64,000 nucleotides of DNA from Mansonella perstans (GCA_037074765.1 JBAMDO010000576.1:806001-870000), one strand, 5' to 3'; counted from the first letter of the stretch, positions 11,808 to 25,722 are shown. The notes: generated from the letters alone by a model not told the origin. Made by a program: numbers and translations.

Positions 11808-13533
11808 TTATTCCACATCTTTTTGCAATTCCCTAAGACGTTGCTTCACGTCAGTTACCAAAACATGCGGCTCATGCTCTGCCAGTCTTTTTCGATACAA
11901 CAAATCCGCTCGTCCTGGAAACAAACTGTGAAATTCAGTAGAACCATATTTCTTATTGTATTCATAAATTAGATAAAATAATGCACAGTAATCATTTTAG
12001 CACTCTCCACACTTCCACATTCAATTCCAGTCATAAGAAATTTTCAAAAAGTCTTCGATCTTTGATTCATTACGATTTTGAACAAAATCAGTTGGAAAAA
12101 AAAAAATCACTTTTGATTCTTTCTGTTCTTCGTCCAAAAGAAGCGTCAGTTTCATATGCTATATAAGCACACGTTACTGCAGCTGGTATCAAGTGAAGCA
12201 GATTTTTATGCCGATAGGTAGAAAGACCAGAGATAAGAGTTACTGCAAGACTTCCAACAACTTTGTAAGGATATGCATATTGCAATTTGGCGAGCTAAAA
12301 TGCGATGATTTTCAAATCAAAGAAAAGTTCAAACTACACAAAAAATAGGACACTCTTTCAAGTCAAGACTCAAACTGTCAACACTTGTAGTGCTTCAAGA
12401 CGACCACTTACCACGGGCTTAATTAGTCCATAGAATATTCTAGCTCTTGTATTTCTATATATAAATCCCTTGCTAGTTCATTGTTTACCGGAGCTCCTTA
12501 ATAAAAAATGAGCAGCATGTATAACGTAAGTCATATACTTCTAATAATATGAGAAATGCTAATTCATGACGATGTATGTAACTAAAAATAGTTATATACC
12601 ATGTAAACTGGCAAGATTTATTTCCTATATATCATTAATCTTCAAATATTCTAGCAGTTAATGATATCTGTAATGGCTTCTTATCTCAAGGAAGCATTCT
12701 ATATTGATAGTATTACCAGCAGACTTACCTCGAATGCTCTTTTCCTCTCATCCAAAGCTTCGTGAAAGGCTATTTCACGTTCAAACTGAAATAAATTTTT
12801 TTCAACAAAGTGTAAATAGTTTTCAATATTCATAAAAACATGATTAACATGATTGTTACCTTTTAGTGAGAATACTCTTTAGTGACAACACTTTAGTAAG
12901 AATTTAGTCGGTCTATCCAAACAAATTTAATCAGTTCAAGAAAATTCCAATAATTAAAACTTGACTAAGAAGAATTTAACAGTAACCATCAGTGTTAACA
13001 GCATTATAACGTTGCAGCACATTGATGAAAGTCAGCTAATATTAATGGCTAAATAAAAGATGACAGAACAGATTATGCTGCAACAAAAAGTAAAGAAAGA
13101 AAAAAAAGTAGAACTTCAAATTTAATTTAAGCTAAACTGAAGAGAACAGAGAAATAGCAAAACATAGAAGTAAGCAATTCAATTTCAACAATTTAAACAA
13201 TCATTAACAACTAGGAATAATAAATATGATACTATCTTTCAATTCCTTTAATTTAATTATGTTAGAATACATAAATAATTTCAATCATATTAAATTTAAA
13301 TAGTATTTAAAAGAAATTCAAACTTTTATCATTTATTAAAGGATAAAACGTAAAGTGAGGAATGTGAGGAACAAAAAATATGAATAATAACTACAAGATA
13401 AAGTTAAAAGACAGTAAATATTGTGTTATAAAAAAACAATAAAGAAAAAATTGTATTTTAATGGAGAGAGTAAATAAAGAACCTTTTGATTCTCAAATAA
13501 TTGAATGGTATTTACCATCGATTTGTCAATCAT
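11808..13533 (-). CDS. PLGRKT/DUF2368 family membrane protein, copy 2
   Basis: Four exons (13483-13533, 12729-12785, 12111-12294, 11808-11914) encode 132 residues. Exon 1 encodes KSMVNTIQLFENQK, similar to the KSMNESMKNQKEF region of human PLGRKT. Exon 2 continues the charged helix (FEREIAFHEALDERKRAFE). Exon 3 contains two hydrophobic segments, then a charged FGRRTERIK stretch equivalent to the human segment after the second membrane helix. Exon 2 (57 bases), exon 3 (184 bases) and all intron phases (0, 0, 1) are identical to copy 1, although the proteins are very different. The C-terminus is DVE, without lysine. A GTAG acceptor-like site lies 7 bases upstream of the ATG, suggesting trans-splicing. 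The gene is divergent from the E4 ligase gene, about 560 bases away. Confidence 0.8.
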
Positions 13534-14091
13534 TCCACTTCTACAATATCATATGAAATTGAAATTAACCTGAAATAAATATAATATTAAGGTTAGATCG
13601 ATAGAATATATCAATTTACTCATTGTATTATATATACTTTGAAAAATTTCAAGAGAGAAAAAATACTAGTGAAGATTTATGAATGGAAAAGTTTCGTGCA
13701 TCCTGCCAAACTATCAAATATTCATTGTAAGCACGAACAATTCGAACCAAATAAAATTCGTGTTGACACAGCGCTACGATTGGTTACTTAAATAGAATGT
13801 ATTTTGTGTAGTTTTGGGTGGCATACGAATTAACGTAAGTTTCTATTTTAAATTATACATTTGATAAAAGTGTTTGCTTATATTATAATAAAATTATACT
13901 TATTTTTTTTTGATAAATTTAACTCTAAAATTGAAATATTTAAGTTTTAATATATTGTTGAGATTTTTATTAAAATTTCGAGAAAATTAGTATAAGTATT
14001 TGAATAACTTTAAACATCCATCATAAAGTTGATTTTCTCTACAGATTACAACTAGAAATTTGTATAAGGAAATAATTTGCAAAAAAATTTG
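13534..14091. promoter_or_regulatory. Divergent intergenic region, PLGRKT-like copy 2 / ufd-2
   Basis: 558 bases separate the two divergent start codons, so both promoters should lie here. On the plus strand a strong donor (AAC|GTAAGT, about 13832) and an acceptor (CTACAG, ending 14044) frame a likely 5'UTR intron for ufd-2; 14044 could equally be a trans-splice site. Confidence 0.5.
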
Positions 14092-17000
14092 ATGCCGTCG
14101 GAAGAAGCGACACATCGAAGTCCAGCAGCAGAACTTGAAGAATTAGATGCAAAAAAATTACGTCAGGATTGCATAAACATTATGCCGAATGGAAATTCAA
14201 ATGAGGTTTGCAATAATTTTTTAATTCCTAATAATTGACAGTTTTAAACTTTCTTATTAATCAAACTATTTTAATTGTAAATTTTTGAATTTAACTATAT
14301 GCTGAACAGAATAGGCTCAGTTATGTTATTTTAATTTAACAATTAATAATTGTTAATTCAATAGCTTAATCATTTTTTATTCTTATTCATAGTTTATTGT
14401 TCATGCTAGAATTTGGATTGGAGAATTAAAAGATATATACTGAATGAAAATTTCGTTTATTTTTTAGCGAAATTTAAAATGTTCTTTTGTTTGCTTAAAA
14501 TTAGCCATGCTTGAAAAAATATGCCTTGAAAATTTTGATATCCAATTTTAATGAGCCCTTAAAAAATATTCAGTTAGTGAATTGAGTAGATTACTCTTAA
14601 CTTCTGGAGAAATCATTGTGGATTGAGATACAGTATTCAGTAAGAGTGGTGATTACGATACGTACTGATTGTTGTATGTGCTTAATTAGCACTATAAGTG
14701 GAAGAGTTTAGATGTTTACAGATTTAAATGCTATTTACAATATCGAATAATTTAATGATGATTTATGCTTGGAAAATGATCTTGTATTGTTGAGAGTAAT
14801 CTGAATAATTTTGATGATTTAGACATGTATCCATTATTCTTTTATGCAACATTGCATGAATGAAGATTAGTTTGAAAATAGACCAAGGTAGATTGGATAA
14901 ATGTTAGACATAAAAGATACTTAGTGATTTTTATTTGTATTGTTTGATTTGAGAAGCTTTTTGGGAAGTGCACAAAAGATGACAAGATGGTAAATAATTA
15001 ATGGATATGAGATGGGACAAAATAAAAATAGGATGGAAATGAATCTATCATACCTATTTTTAATACTCAGTCGTATTTTTATTGAGTATTTAAAATTTTA
15101 GAGATAAAAAATGATTAATTTCTTGTAAAGGCATTATTCAATAAAGATCATATTGAATTTTATTAGTATAATCAATTTAGGATGGAGAAGCTTACAAATT
15201 GGATCGCCTTCGGAATCTTATTAGTCGGATTTTCAGCAGTGAAAATAGCAATTGTTTGAAATCTTTGTTGGAATCAACTGATGCATCAACTTTTAATAGT
15301 GATGGTATGCCCTGTTGTTACGACTATGGTTAACATCAAATAATAGCTTATGAAGTTAAAATAGAGTGAAATTGAAACAAAGACGATGTGCATAACATAT
15401 TGATTACATATTTAATATAATGCCGATTGATATCCAGCGAAACTTATTTATCATAAACGATAAGCGTGTGCAAGATGAATTTGAAAACATGATCAGTACT
15501 TAGTGTACATTTATTTTCAATAGCATTGGTAGTGATGTGTGAAGGGCAGTAACCATTTGAAAAATGAGGACATGACTGCTTGGTTTTTTTTTTTTTTTTT
15601 CCATTAATCATACATTATTTCAAAGAAGAATAAATTTTTAGTTGACCTATCAGTCGTAATTGATGATATTTTCATGCGAGCACTGTGTAGCATGCAGCAA
15701 AACAAGTAAGTGCTCTTATATGGTCCGTCTATTCTATTCGAAGCTTTCAATTCGATCAAAAATATGATTAGAATTAATCACTATTAATCTTTCCAGTAAT
15801 GTGCCATTAATGATTATAAACTTGCAGTATGCAAACCATGAATACTGGTAGAATATTGGGAAAACAACTCGGCGAACCGTTACTTGATTTACCTCTAATT
15901 TTGCCAGAAATGGCTTTGCGCTATCTTATTACAACAAACGAAAAATTGATTACTGAAGGACATAATCAGGTTTGTGCTGTATAATCTCATAATCTGCTGT
16001 GTAATCCTTATTGAAATTATTTGTAATCTAATCAGGAATATGCTTTTAAGTTTTAAGCAGTTTTATGAGACCCATTAACATATTAACTTTTTATTTTTTT
16101 ATAATGGAATCGACAGTTAAAAAATACAACTTTTAAAGGACAAAAGATAAAATTTTAATTGCAGTTTTTGATGAATTACGAGCTTTCTGTGATTCCAGTT
16201 ATTCAAAAAAGACTGTTCACTCAAACATCGTTTCTTCTTCGTGGCTTTTATGGTGAAAAGTAGTGTTTTATTTTCGTGTTATTCACTGAGGAGTAATTTA
16301 TTTATTATTTATCTATGGAATTTGTTTTTATTTCTGTAACTTTTGCATTTCTTTAACAATTCTGGAATTTGAATCCGCTGCAGATTCACAGCAGAAGACA
16401 TGATAGCAGCCTTTGTTCGAATGTTTTATCAGCAGGAAATACCGGAAAGTTTTGCTTGCAACTTGATAACTTATTGTACGGACGAAGATATGGATCATAG
16501 TGCATTTGCTGAGGTGTATTTCACCCTTCTGTTACATATAATCTAGAAATTTCGCTTCGCTACATATTTAAATTTAATGCAGTTAACAATATGGATTTAG
16601 ACAAACATTAATAATCAGTCATATGAGACATACAGATAAATCATGAGATATATGTAGGAATATAATGTATAGGTTAGTATAATGTATTTGCCGTGAAATC
16701 CGTCTGTGTCATCATCAGAACAACTAAATAATATCGAAGTACTCAGGAATATATTTTGAAAACTTTAAGCTGGAAAAATGTTTTTGCATCATTCATCCTA
16801 TTAGATTGGTGAGTGGGCTGATCCACGTTTCTTATACCAACTATTTGAACATGTAAATAGAAAATCCGATCTTACTTCAAAAACTGTTGCAGATTTTCAA
16901 TCCCATTTTGGATTGTGCACAAAAATCGATGAGTTGCCAGCAAATGTCGGCTAAATGTAACAGGGAAATAGCAGTTTATCCGTATTCCCTGCTAAAATTC

Positions 17001-20000
17001 CTTGTAGATGTCAAAACTTCATCTAATAAGAGGCCTATTGCGGATTTAGTTAGTTTCTTACTCTTTTAGTACTTCTTAATCACACTGGATTCCAAATATA
17101 TGATCTTTGAATCTGTAGATTCTTTATATGTATTTAATTGTTTTATTCAGTTCTGTTAAATCTACTCAAGCAGTATGGCCAGTTAATTAAATTAGCTGCT
17201 CCTTAGAACTAGTCACATCAGCTGAATAGTCGTGATTTGTTATCTTTTATAGCTGGTTTCGCGATCAGATTTCATATCGGAAGTACACAGCGTTCTTGAA
17301 GGTCATGATTTCGCGAGACTGTGTTATTTGGGACCATTCTTTGAATACAGCACAGCTCCCGCTGATAATGGAAGCGTAAGAATAAACTTTGGATTCACTA
17401 CTATAATTTATTGAAGCAATTCGATATACCTGTTTTCAGCTGTCTGTTTACATGCCATTTTTCGACTGCACTCAACTTCCTGAAGATGAACAAAAACCGA
17501 TGTTGTATAACGTTTACCAAAATGACTTAACGCTTGTTAGGGTACGTTTTTGAGCGTGACATTAATTTTTCTGTTTAATTAATTGTGGCAGAATCCATAT
17601 ACTGGTCGCATTAATTCAATGTAATATGCAAAGCAACAAATGCTGGAATGCGGTTTATATAATTAAGAAATTTTAAGACACGATAATTGCCAAAACATAT
17701 TGTTCTGATAGCTAGTTAATAATACCCTAAAATGGTCATGATGAATATTTAATATGGGAAGTCCGTAAAAACTCTGCACGTCTTACTGACCAATAAGTTT
17801 TTGTGATTATTCTTTTGAATAGTTTAAAACCGATTTCATTTTTAGCGTCATTTGCATCAAATATTGCATCAGTTGTTAGCAAACACTTCGAGCCGTAACA
17901 GAACGTTGGATTTCATTGCTCGCGTATTGTCTCTCAATATTAAGAAAAGACAGATGAATGTAAGCTCGCTTACAGCATAAAATTGCTTTTTGGTTCTTTG
18001 TTTTTTAATCAGTAACTTTAATGGTTAATTATTGCAACCTTATTGAAAGACTCATTTAAGACCACTAGTCTAATACTTTTTACCTTTTTACCACCCACTA
18101 ACATTTGCAGTAATTTTGGCGAGAAGTTCTGTTAAAGAGATTTATACTTGATTTGTTGAAGCATTTTGTTGATTCTGCTATTAATGTTGTGCTATTTATT
18201 TCAGCCAGATCATTCAAAGTTGTCATCAGATGGCTTCATGCTAAATTTCTTTGATGTAATGCTGAGTTTGGCTGAGAAAGTGACATTTGACAAGGTAATT
18301 TTTGCTCTACCCATTCTGAATTTTGAACTTACGGTATTTTTTTGTCCTGCAACCTATTATTTCTCTGAATTTTGAAGGTTAACACTTATTACATATTCCA
18401 TCCGAAATGCAGAATTGATTTTTCGGATGAAACAAGATTAAAATTGGACTTGGAACAAGCAAAAGCCTTCGCAAAAACGATAGGTATCTTTTTCTCAAAT
18501 TCTGAAAACACTAAGTTGAATATGCTTAGAATGCTTGAATATTTTAGTTTTGATTATATATTTCATTTTTCATCAATAGATGGACCGTTACGGTATTGTG
18601 CTTCTTATATGTTTTAAAGCACCACATTTTAAAAGTGTTACTGTAGGTTGAACTAATAAGGTTGGCCATTTTAGAAGAAAAATTTCATGTCACTTTTAGA
18701 CGTTAATTTTGAAATCAAATTCCCCACGGAATGTTTCTTCCTGACAGTACAATCACAACACCTATCGCTATCAGCTGCCATTGGACAATTAAAATATTTG
18801 AAAAGAAATTTGCACGAAATTGAACTCGGTCTAACTGAACTTAAAGTACAATTACGCAGATTACTGACAATACAAATAAGAGAAAAAGCATTACTTGAAG
18901 CAAAGCTGGAACGGGCTAACGTTTTCCATACAGTACGTTTTCAATTCGCTTCTTGAATTTCAATTTAAACGTGGTATGATTTGATATTTGGCAGGTTTTT
19001 ACGTTTGAAAGGTTAAGCAGAGTTAATTGATAGTTTGCATGTATTAGTGGAACAATTAATTTTTGTCCAGTTTAGGATCTTAGATTCTTAACCTCAACTA
19101 CGATCTTAGGTTTTATCACATTAACATTTTTAAATACAACTTCGAAAATGCAGGAATCTCACGAGCAGTTTTATGTATCAAATTGTGAGTCTTATTCATA
19201 TCATTTTTCAGAGACTCATTCGGAGCATTATGTGTTTAGAAGCGGCTTTATACGATCCAGTTTTTCTCCATCGAGCTTTGGAATTCTGTAGCCGTCAGCT
19301 TACTTTCCTTATCAACATTATTAATCCCAACTTGTTAGTTATCCGAAACAACTAAATTTCTTAGTAATGTGAACGACAAAACAACAAAAGATTTCTTTTT
19401 ACTCGTTTTTTTATTTTCCTTGCAATGTTTTTTATTTAATTTGCAAGGTAAAATGTAAGTATCATAGAATCCATTTCTGCTATCTCTTTTTAGCATTAAT
19501 GATGGTTTACTTCCTCCTGTAGCACCAGATCTGTTCGGAGCTATGCCAGAATTCTTTTTGGAAAACTCTCTCGACTTCATTGTCTTTCTACTGAAGTTAG
19601 TACCGTTATCTTTGAGTTGAAAACTTGTTCAACTAATTATTTTTTTTCGGCTACATGGAGTTTTTATTTGGCGGAATTCATGGATTAGAATGGTATTCAA
19701 TAATAGCCTGATAGCCTGATTTATATTGCAGGAATAATCCAGTTATACTTCTGGAAAGCCGGCTTGACTTACCTCAACAGCTACTTGTATTTATTTGCAG
19801 CACTCATTATTTTAACAATAAATTTCTTGCAGCAAAGGTTTATTTGTTTTTCATCCATATATATTAAGAAACAAACAATGCTATTTAGTAATATCTAATC
19901 TGCGCAAAAAAAGCGTGACTCCGTAATATCATCTTTTTTTGTTGTATTCATGAATGAACCTTTGGATCTTCTCAAAGAAAAATTAAATAAGAGGTTTACG

Positions 20001-22705
20001 GTTGAGATATGAATTACTAAACAGAATTCACAAGAAAAGAAGTAAACTACCAACTTCCTTCTAAGATTATCGCACACATTAAAACTGACAGTCAGAACTG
20101 CGTGAAGACAGTCCGATATAATTGACGTCGAATCTCACTAGCATCGATTATATTACATTTGAAATTCGAATAATCTTGTTGTAAATCTATAAAATGAAAT
20201 TTTTAGATAGTGGAAGTTCTGTTTATGGTTTGTCCTGCAATTTTACCTGCTGCGTATCAATTCCATCTTTCTGTTATCAATTCTCCACTGGCTATTGACC
20301 GACTTTTTCCTAGTCTTGTTAAATTTTATGCAGGTATTATAGAAATCTGAATTCATTTTTTTTTTTATTTTTTAGTTTTATTGTATTCTAAATATTCGCA
20401 GATGTGGAGTCAACAGGAGCAAGCACGGAATTCTATGATAAATTCAACATCAGACGGTCAATTCAAGTTATATTTCGCTCTCTTTGGGAAAGTACAATTT
20501 ATAGAAGTAATATTACGGCTTATGCAAGGTAGATTTTCCCATTTATTAAAAGTTTTCTGCAGCAAGATAGATTTTTTTGGAAACTTCAATCTAATAAAAG
20601 TAAAAACTTCAAGCTTTTTCACTCCACATCGAAATTTTTCGTAAAAATCAAAACATAGTGGTTTATGATGCTTTAATTAATGGTTGTGATTTTTGTCTCT
20701 TTTAAATTCATTACTCTGATTTTAATGCTTTGCTTTACTGAAGTCAAAAAATATTACTGTTATTAATAAAATATTGTATTAATTATGAAGATCTACTTAG
20801 AACACTGGATATATTTATTGTGTTTCAGAGAATGCTCACCAAATTTCATTCGTTTCGTTAATATGGTTATTAATGATGCAACTTATTTATTGGATGAATC
20901 ATTGCTTGCATTGAAAAAAATACACGATATTGAAACACTGAAGGAAAGCAACGAATGGTCTAATCTCGGAAATGAAGAACGTCAAATGAAAGAAGATGCA
21001 TTGTTAGAAGCAAAGCGAGGTGTACGGAACTGGTTGATACTTGGGCGTGATACATTGGATCTCTTCACATATTTAACTGCAGATGCACCTGAACCATTCT
21101 ATGAACCGGTTTGATTTTGCAATGCAATTTTTAGTACTGATATTAGGAAGCTTTAATCAGTTTTCTTGAACTGTGCAGATGTAAATGGTATTTTAATTTT
21201 TAGTCTTACACTTTTCTATTTTTAATTCTAAATTTTTAATAGTTTTTTTTTGTTAGGACTTATGGTATACTTACATAACAGAGTATTTTCATATTTTAAG
21301 AAGTTAATAAAGTTTTAGTTGCTCGGTGAACGATTGGCTTCAATGTTGGATTATAATGTATCACAACTATGTGGTCCAAAATGTACAGAACTGAAAGTAC
21401 GTGACGCAGTACGTCGATTTCTGTGGGAGCCACGAGCTTTACTACAGCAGATAGTAAATGTGTACTTGAATTTGTCGTCAGAGAAATTTGCAGAATGCAT
21501 CGCTAATGATGAGGTGATTGTTGAATTTAGTTTAAGCTATTAAATTTCTAATTACTCACTTCAACCTGTCTTTTTTTTTTTTTTTTTTTTTTTTTCATAA
21601 AACAAGTTAAGAACAAAGAGATTGCTTGATTAAGAAAAATGAAGTCGATGGAACACTGCAGATGTTTATTTATTTTTGTTATTAATGTTGTAGTAAATTA
21701 AAAATATTATCTGAAGATCGAATCGGCTGTCTCTTTTTACTTCACTTACCGGATGCAATGCAGATTATGCTTATAAAAATATATTCATTGTTTAAGCAAA
21801 TACTTTCAGCGTTCGTATTCGCCCGATGTCTTTTCTATGGTGCTTTCGCGGTTAACCGCTAATAACATTGTACCTATAAATGAGATTGAACTTTTAAAAA
21901 ATCTTGCTGACATGACGCAGCGAATCTGGAAGCAGAAAGCTCAAAATGAAGAAGACTTTGGAGATGATGTTCCGGATGATTTCAGAGGTAATTTTATTTT
22001 AGGTTGCCACCCACTAAACGTTAGCATAATCGATCTTTATAATTAAAATGAACGTTTTCATTTTTAGGTTACTTTAGGTTTGCTTATGTTTTACGTATTG
22101 ATATGTATGTTTTTTCACACATCTATGCTATGCAGTTTTGTCACTCTCTGCCACTGAGATAATTAGAATTAAGTTTTTTTTTTTGAACATTGGTCATCTC
22201 GCTTAGCTGATTGCAGATCCGGTAATGAACACACTAATGACGGATCCTGTAGTTCTGCCATCGGGACATAAAATGGATAGGAAACATATTATGCGTCACT
22301 TGCTCAGCTCCCAAACCGATCCATTCACTCGGCAACCCTTAAGCGAAACTCAGCTCGTATCTGGTAATTTTGCTAATTCTTTTTTTTTGCTACTTGAGTT
22401 TTCTTAATCATCTTGAAAAATGTGTAGGATTATTAAGATGAGAAGTAATATCTCCGATAATTGAATTAGTAATTCATGTTGTTCGTGATAAGGCAGACTA
22501 TTTTGATTTATTTCGATTTACTACTCTCAGATGGCCCATAGTCCAGTACGGATCTTATTAATGTTAAGGTGAAGCCATGTTGTAAGTACATGCTCAGTCT
22601 TTATTATTAATTCTGAACATATGAATTCTCACAATTCCAGATGATGCTTTAAAAACAAAAATTCGAGCATGGATAAAGGAAAAGCTGGCGTCAAAATCAA
22701 AATGA
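14092..22705 (+). CDS. ufd-2: Ubiquitin conjugation factor E4 (UFD2/UBE4), U-box ligase
   Basis: A complete gene of 23 exons encoding 1013 residues: 14092-14205, 15181-15304, 15642-15705, 15828-15969, 16165-16259, 16384-16513, 16893-17048, 17253-17375, 17440-17541, 17846-17959, 18205-18294, 18378-18483, 18700-18932, 19212-19333, 19494-19595, 19732-19837, 20207-20333, 20402-20528, 20829-21108, 21319-21513, 21810-21987, 22217-22363, 22641-22705. E4 enzymes extend ubiquitin chains on tagged substrates and work with CDC-48/p97. The Ufd2 core carries family blocks such as [35 protein letters not shown] and LCGPKC. The C-terminal U-box (from about residue 944) has [24 protein letters not shown] and TDPFTRQPL, which closely match human UBE4B. 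All phases join and no internal stop is left. Length suits the nematode protein. The start is the first ATG after the acceptor at 14044. Confidence 0.96.
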
Positions 22706-24390
22706 AAAAATTTGAATTGAAGTTTCGACAACATATTAACAGATCGCTATGTATAACTGATAAAGTGCTTTCAATTTATAATTCTGTCTGTATTGTTTTT
22801 CATCTTTGTCTGATTTATAATTGCAGTTTTCTATAGGTTTTACAGTCAATTTATAGGATTACTAGAAACTAGTATGGAGGAAGTGAATTGATAAAAACAA
22901 TGAAGAGGTCAAAGATCATAATGTAGTTTGTGATAACGAACTGATCTTGTCCTCGTCTACATTTCTTCCTTGTTTTTATATTCCACTTAAAGTTGATTAA
23001 TTTTATTTTTGTGATTGAATCACAAAATGTCGCTCTTTTTTAAAAAAGCGAATCATAGTCCTTCGGGCTAATGTCGTTTTACTAGGCTTAATTTTTCCGG
23101 ATTCAAGATCCATACCTTCTTTCAATACGGATAATGAAAAATATGATAGGAAAGTATTTCAATTATTACTTGAAATCTTGAACATTTACTTTTTTACAAA
23201 TAAATATGTTTTATATACTCAATTATTCGATTTGTTTATTTTTGCTTAAATTTTGTCATGCATATAAATTTTCCTTTGAATTTCTTTCATAATGAAGAGT
23301 GAGCATTCAAAATGCAAACTTACTTGCTTTACAAAAAAAAAAAAAGAAACATTCGTTTTTAACGATGAGTTAGTTGCTCAATTTCTCATTTTAAAATTTC
23401 TACTCTTAGTAAAAAAGTGGTAAGAGAAGTTGTTGTGCTTTTCTTTTATTTTTATATTTTTTTTTTATAGGGTTGGTCTTGTCAATCAGTCTCACTAGGT
23501 TGCTTGTATCTTTTGAGGATGATCGTAGTTCTGTCCTGAAATAGTGTTTCTTTATCCTGTTATGGACTTCTACGTTCTTTCTAGCACATTTCTATGAGGA
23601 TTTTAACATTTTTTGGTTCAAAATATGCAGTAAATCAGGATTTCGATGAGCAATACTTTCACAAATTATTTTCAAAAAATAGCGTTTTCGCAAATAAATT
23701 GTTCCACATATGATTAAGAAGAGAAATGATGAGAAGTTGCGAGTAACAATTCATAATTTCAGTGATATGAGAATTTCCAGACATTCTGGTTTATATCATA
23801 AAAGTTCCCAGTTAAAGCACTTTTATCTAGTTTTCTATCTCATTAAGAATTGCCCATCGATCTTTGTCGAAGATTTTTTGGCATTTTCATGGGTTAGTAA
23901 AAAATACTGTTGCAAGGAGCGGTATAAGAGGTCGTGGTGTTTTTTTATTTCTGGTTAGTGAATTAATTTGCTGCCAATACTTGTAGAGTGTAGAAAACTT
24001 ATTTTAATTTAAAATGTAAAAGATGGGGAATAATATTGATTTCAAATCTCAAAAATCCTAAATGTTATTCAGCATGAATGCCTTTCTCAACGAATTTAAT
24101 TGAAATGACCCAAGGATTGTTATGATCATTACATGGTGTATTTCTTTTATCCATTATTTCATTGCTACTAATCCTACAAATTTAATTGTTAGAAATTGAT
24201 AATAGTTGCAGCAATATTTTTCTTCTAAAATTAAATAAAACTAGTTGAAACAGAAATTAATTTTTTTTAGCTTCACAGAAATGTTCGGGAAATCTCAATT
24301 CAAATTTTGAAAAAAATCAATTAAATTTCACGTTTTTTTTTCTTTTTTTTTTACTTTTTTTATAAAGAAATGACATTTCCATGTAGGTGA

Positions 24391-24597
24391 ATTATCCCAT
24401 TACCTAGTATGTCCGTATCCTAGGATATCCCATTAATCCAGTATGTTCCATATCCTAAGATATCCCATTACCTAGTATGTTACGTATCCTAGGATATCCC
24501 ATTATCCAATATGTTCCATATCCTAAGATATCCCATTACTTAGTATATTCCGTATCCCACGATATCCCATCACCCAGTATGTTCCGTATCCTAGGAT
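24391..24597. repeat. 34-bp minisatellite, about six copies
   Basis: Six units of about 34 bases each begin TATCCCAT and contain a CAGTATGTTCC-like core. Units 1 and 3 end in CCTAGGA and units 2 and 4 end in CCTAAGA, suggesting that an older two-unit block of about 68 bases was duplicated. Non-coding as far as can be seen. Confidence 0.85.
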
Positions 24598-24941
24598 TTT
24601 TGACTAAGACTAATCGATGTTTCACATCCAATTTCATTCTTTTTTTTGTTGTTAAATTATCAACAGCAGAGCAAATCACATTCACAGCTGACAATTAATC
24701 TTTGCTCTCATTATATATTTTCCCTTGCAAAAAAAATTCCACACTCAATTGTTAACATTTCAAATAAGTTTACTGTTTAGTGTGTCAAAATCAGTTTGGT
24801 TTCGATTTATTTGCCAGGTATGAAAGGTTATAGTTGTTAAGTATCAATAAGTTCCAATAAAATTTCCAATCAATTTTTCATCACCAAAATTTCCACAATA
24901 CTACTATGTAAGGCAATCAATCATTCATTTTTATGTTGAAC

Positions 24942-25292
24942 TCAGAAAAACTGAGCTGTTACTTTCTGATAGCAATCCATATGACCCCATCGTTTTGACC
25001 CATTCAAAGAGTTGTCCACTTTTGTAACAGGTGATATGAAGTTGTCCACTTTTGTAACAGGTGATATGGAGTTGTCCACTTTTGTAACAGGTGATATGGA
25101 GTTGTCCACTTTTGTAACAGGTGATATGGAGTTGTCCACTTCGATCTTTGTCGGTTCCTGAACATATAGAAATATGGTGAATTTGGGATACCTTTGCATT
25201 TTTGTTGTTGGTATATCGTTGTTGTTTTTGGAAACAGAACTTCTTATGGTTGATTCCATTTCTTTTATAGCAGTATTGATATTGGATAGCAA
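24942..25292 (-). other. Repeat-containing open frame of unknown status
   Basis: A minus-strand frame of 116 codons spans the 30-base minisatellite. Because 30 is divisible by three, the repeat reads as four tandem copies of a ten-residue unit, VDNSISPVTK (one copy has F for S). The flanking residues are not recognisable and no splice sites or trans-splice site clearly mark an exon. It may be a chance frame created by the repeat. Confidence 0.2.
25011..25141. repeat. 30-bp minisatellite, 4.3 copies, nearly identical
   Basis: Units start at 25011, 25041, 25071 and 25101, with a partial copy from 25131. The unit begins GTTGTCCACTTTTGTAACAG. Only one substitution separates the first copy from the others, so the expansion is recent. 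Confidence 0.95.
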
Positions 25293-25722
25293 AGGATTTG
25301 AATCTTTAGAATCACAAAGGATCTATATAGTCTTAGACATTGATGATTATTTAGACAAAGATATAGTTTTATGAATACATCGAGAAAGAATTACATATTG
25401 TAAATTTTGGGAGCATAAGTTTAATCGTTATAACAGATACTTTATTTACTATTTATAATGATTTGAGATGTGAAAAAAAAAATTCAAACACTATCACTTA
25501 TCATAATATTACACAGTTATAATCAATACATTATTAGTGTTTATTAATCAAATGATGACGTTGTTAGATTTACTTTAGATAATCAATTTAAACTGATAAC
25601 TAAATCTGTAAGTTAAATTATACTTTTTCGTATAATGATAAAAATTTCTTGCTGCATAATTTTGAACTTATTGCATATATGTATATTGATAGAAATTTTT
25701 TACCACATAATTTTTGAACTTA

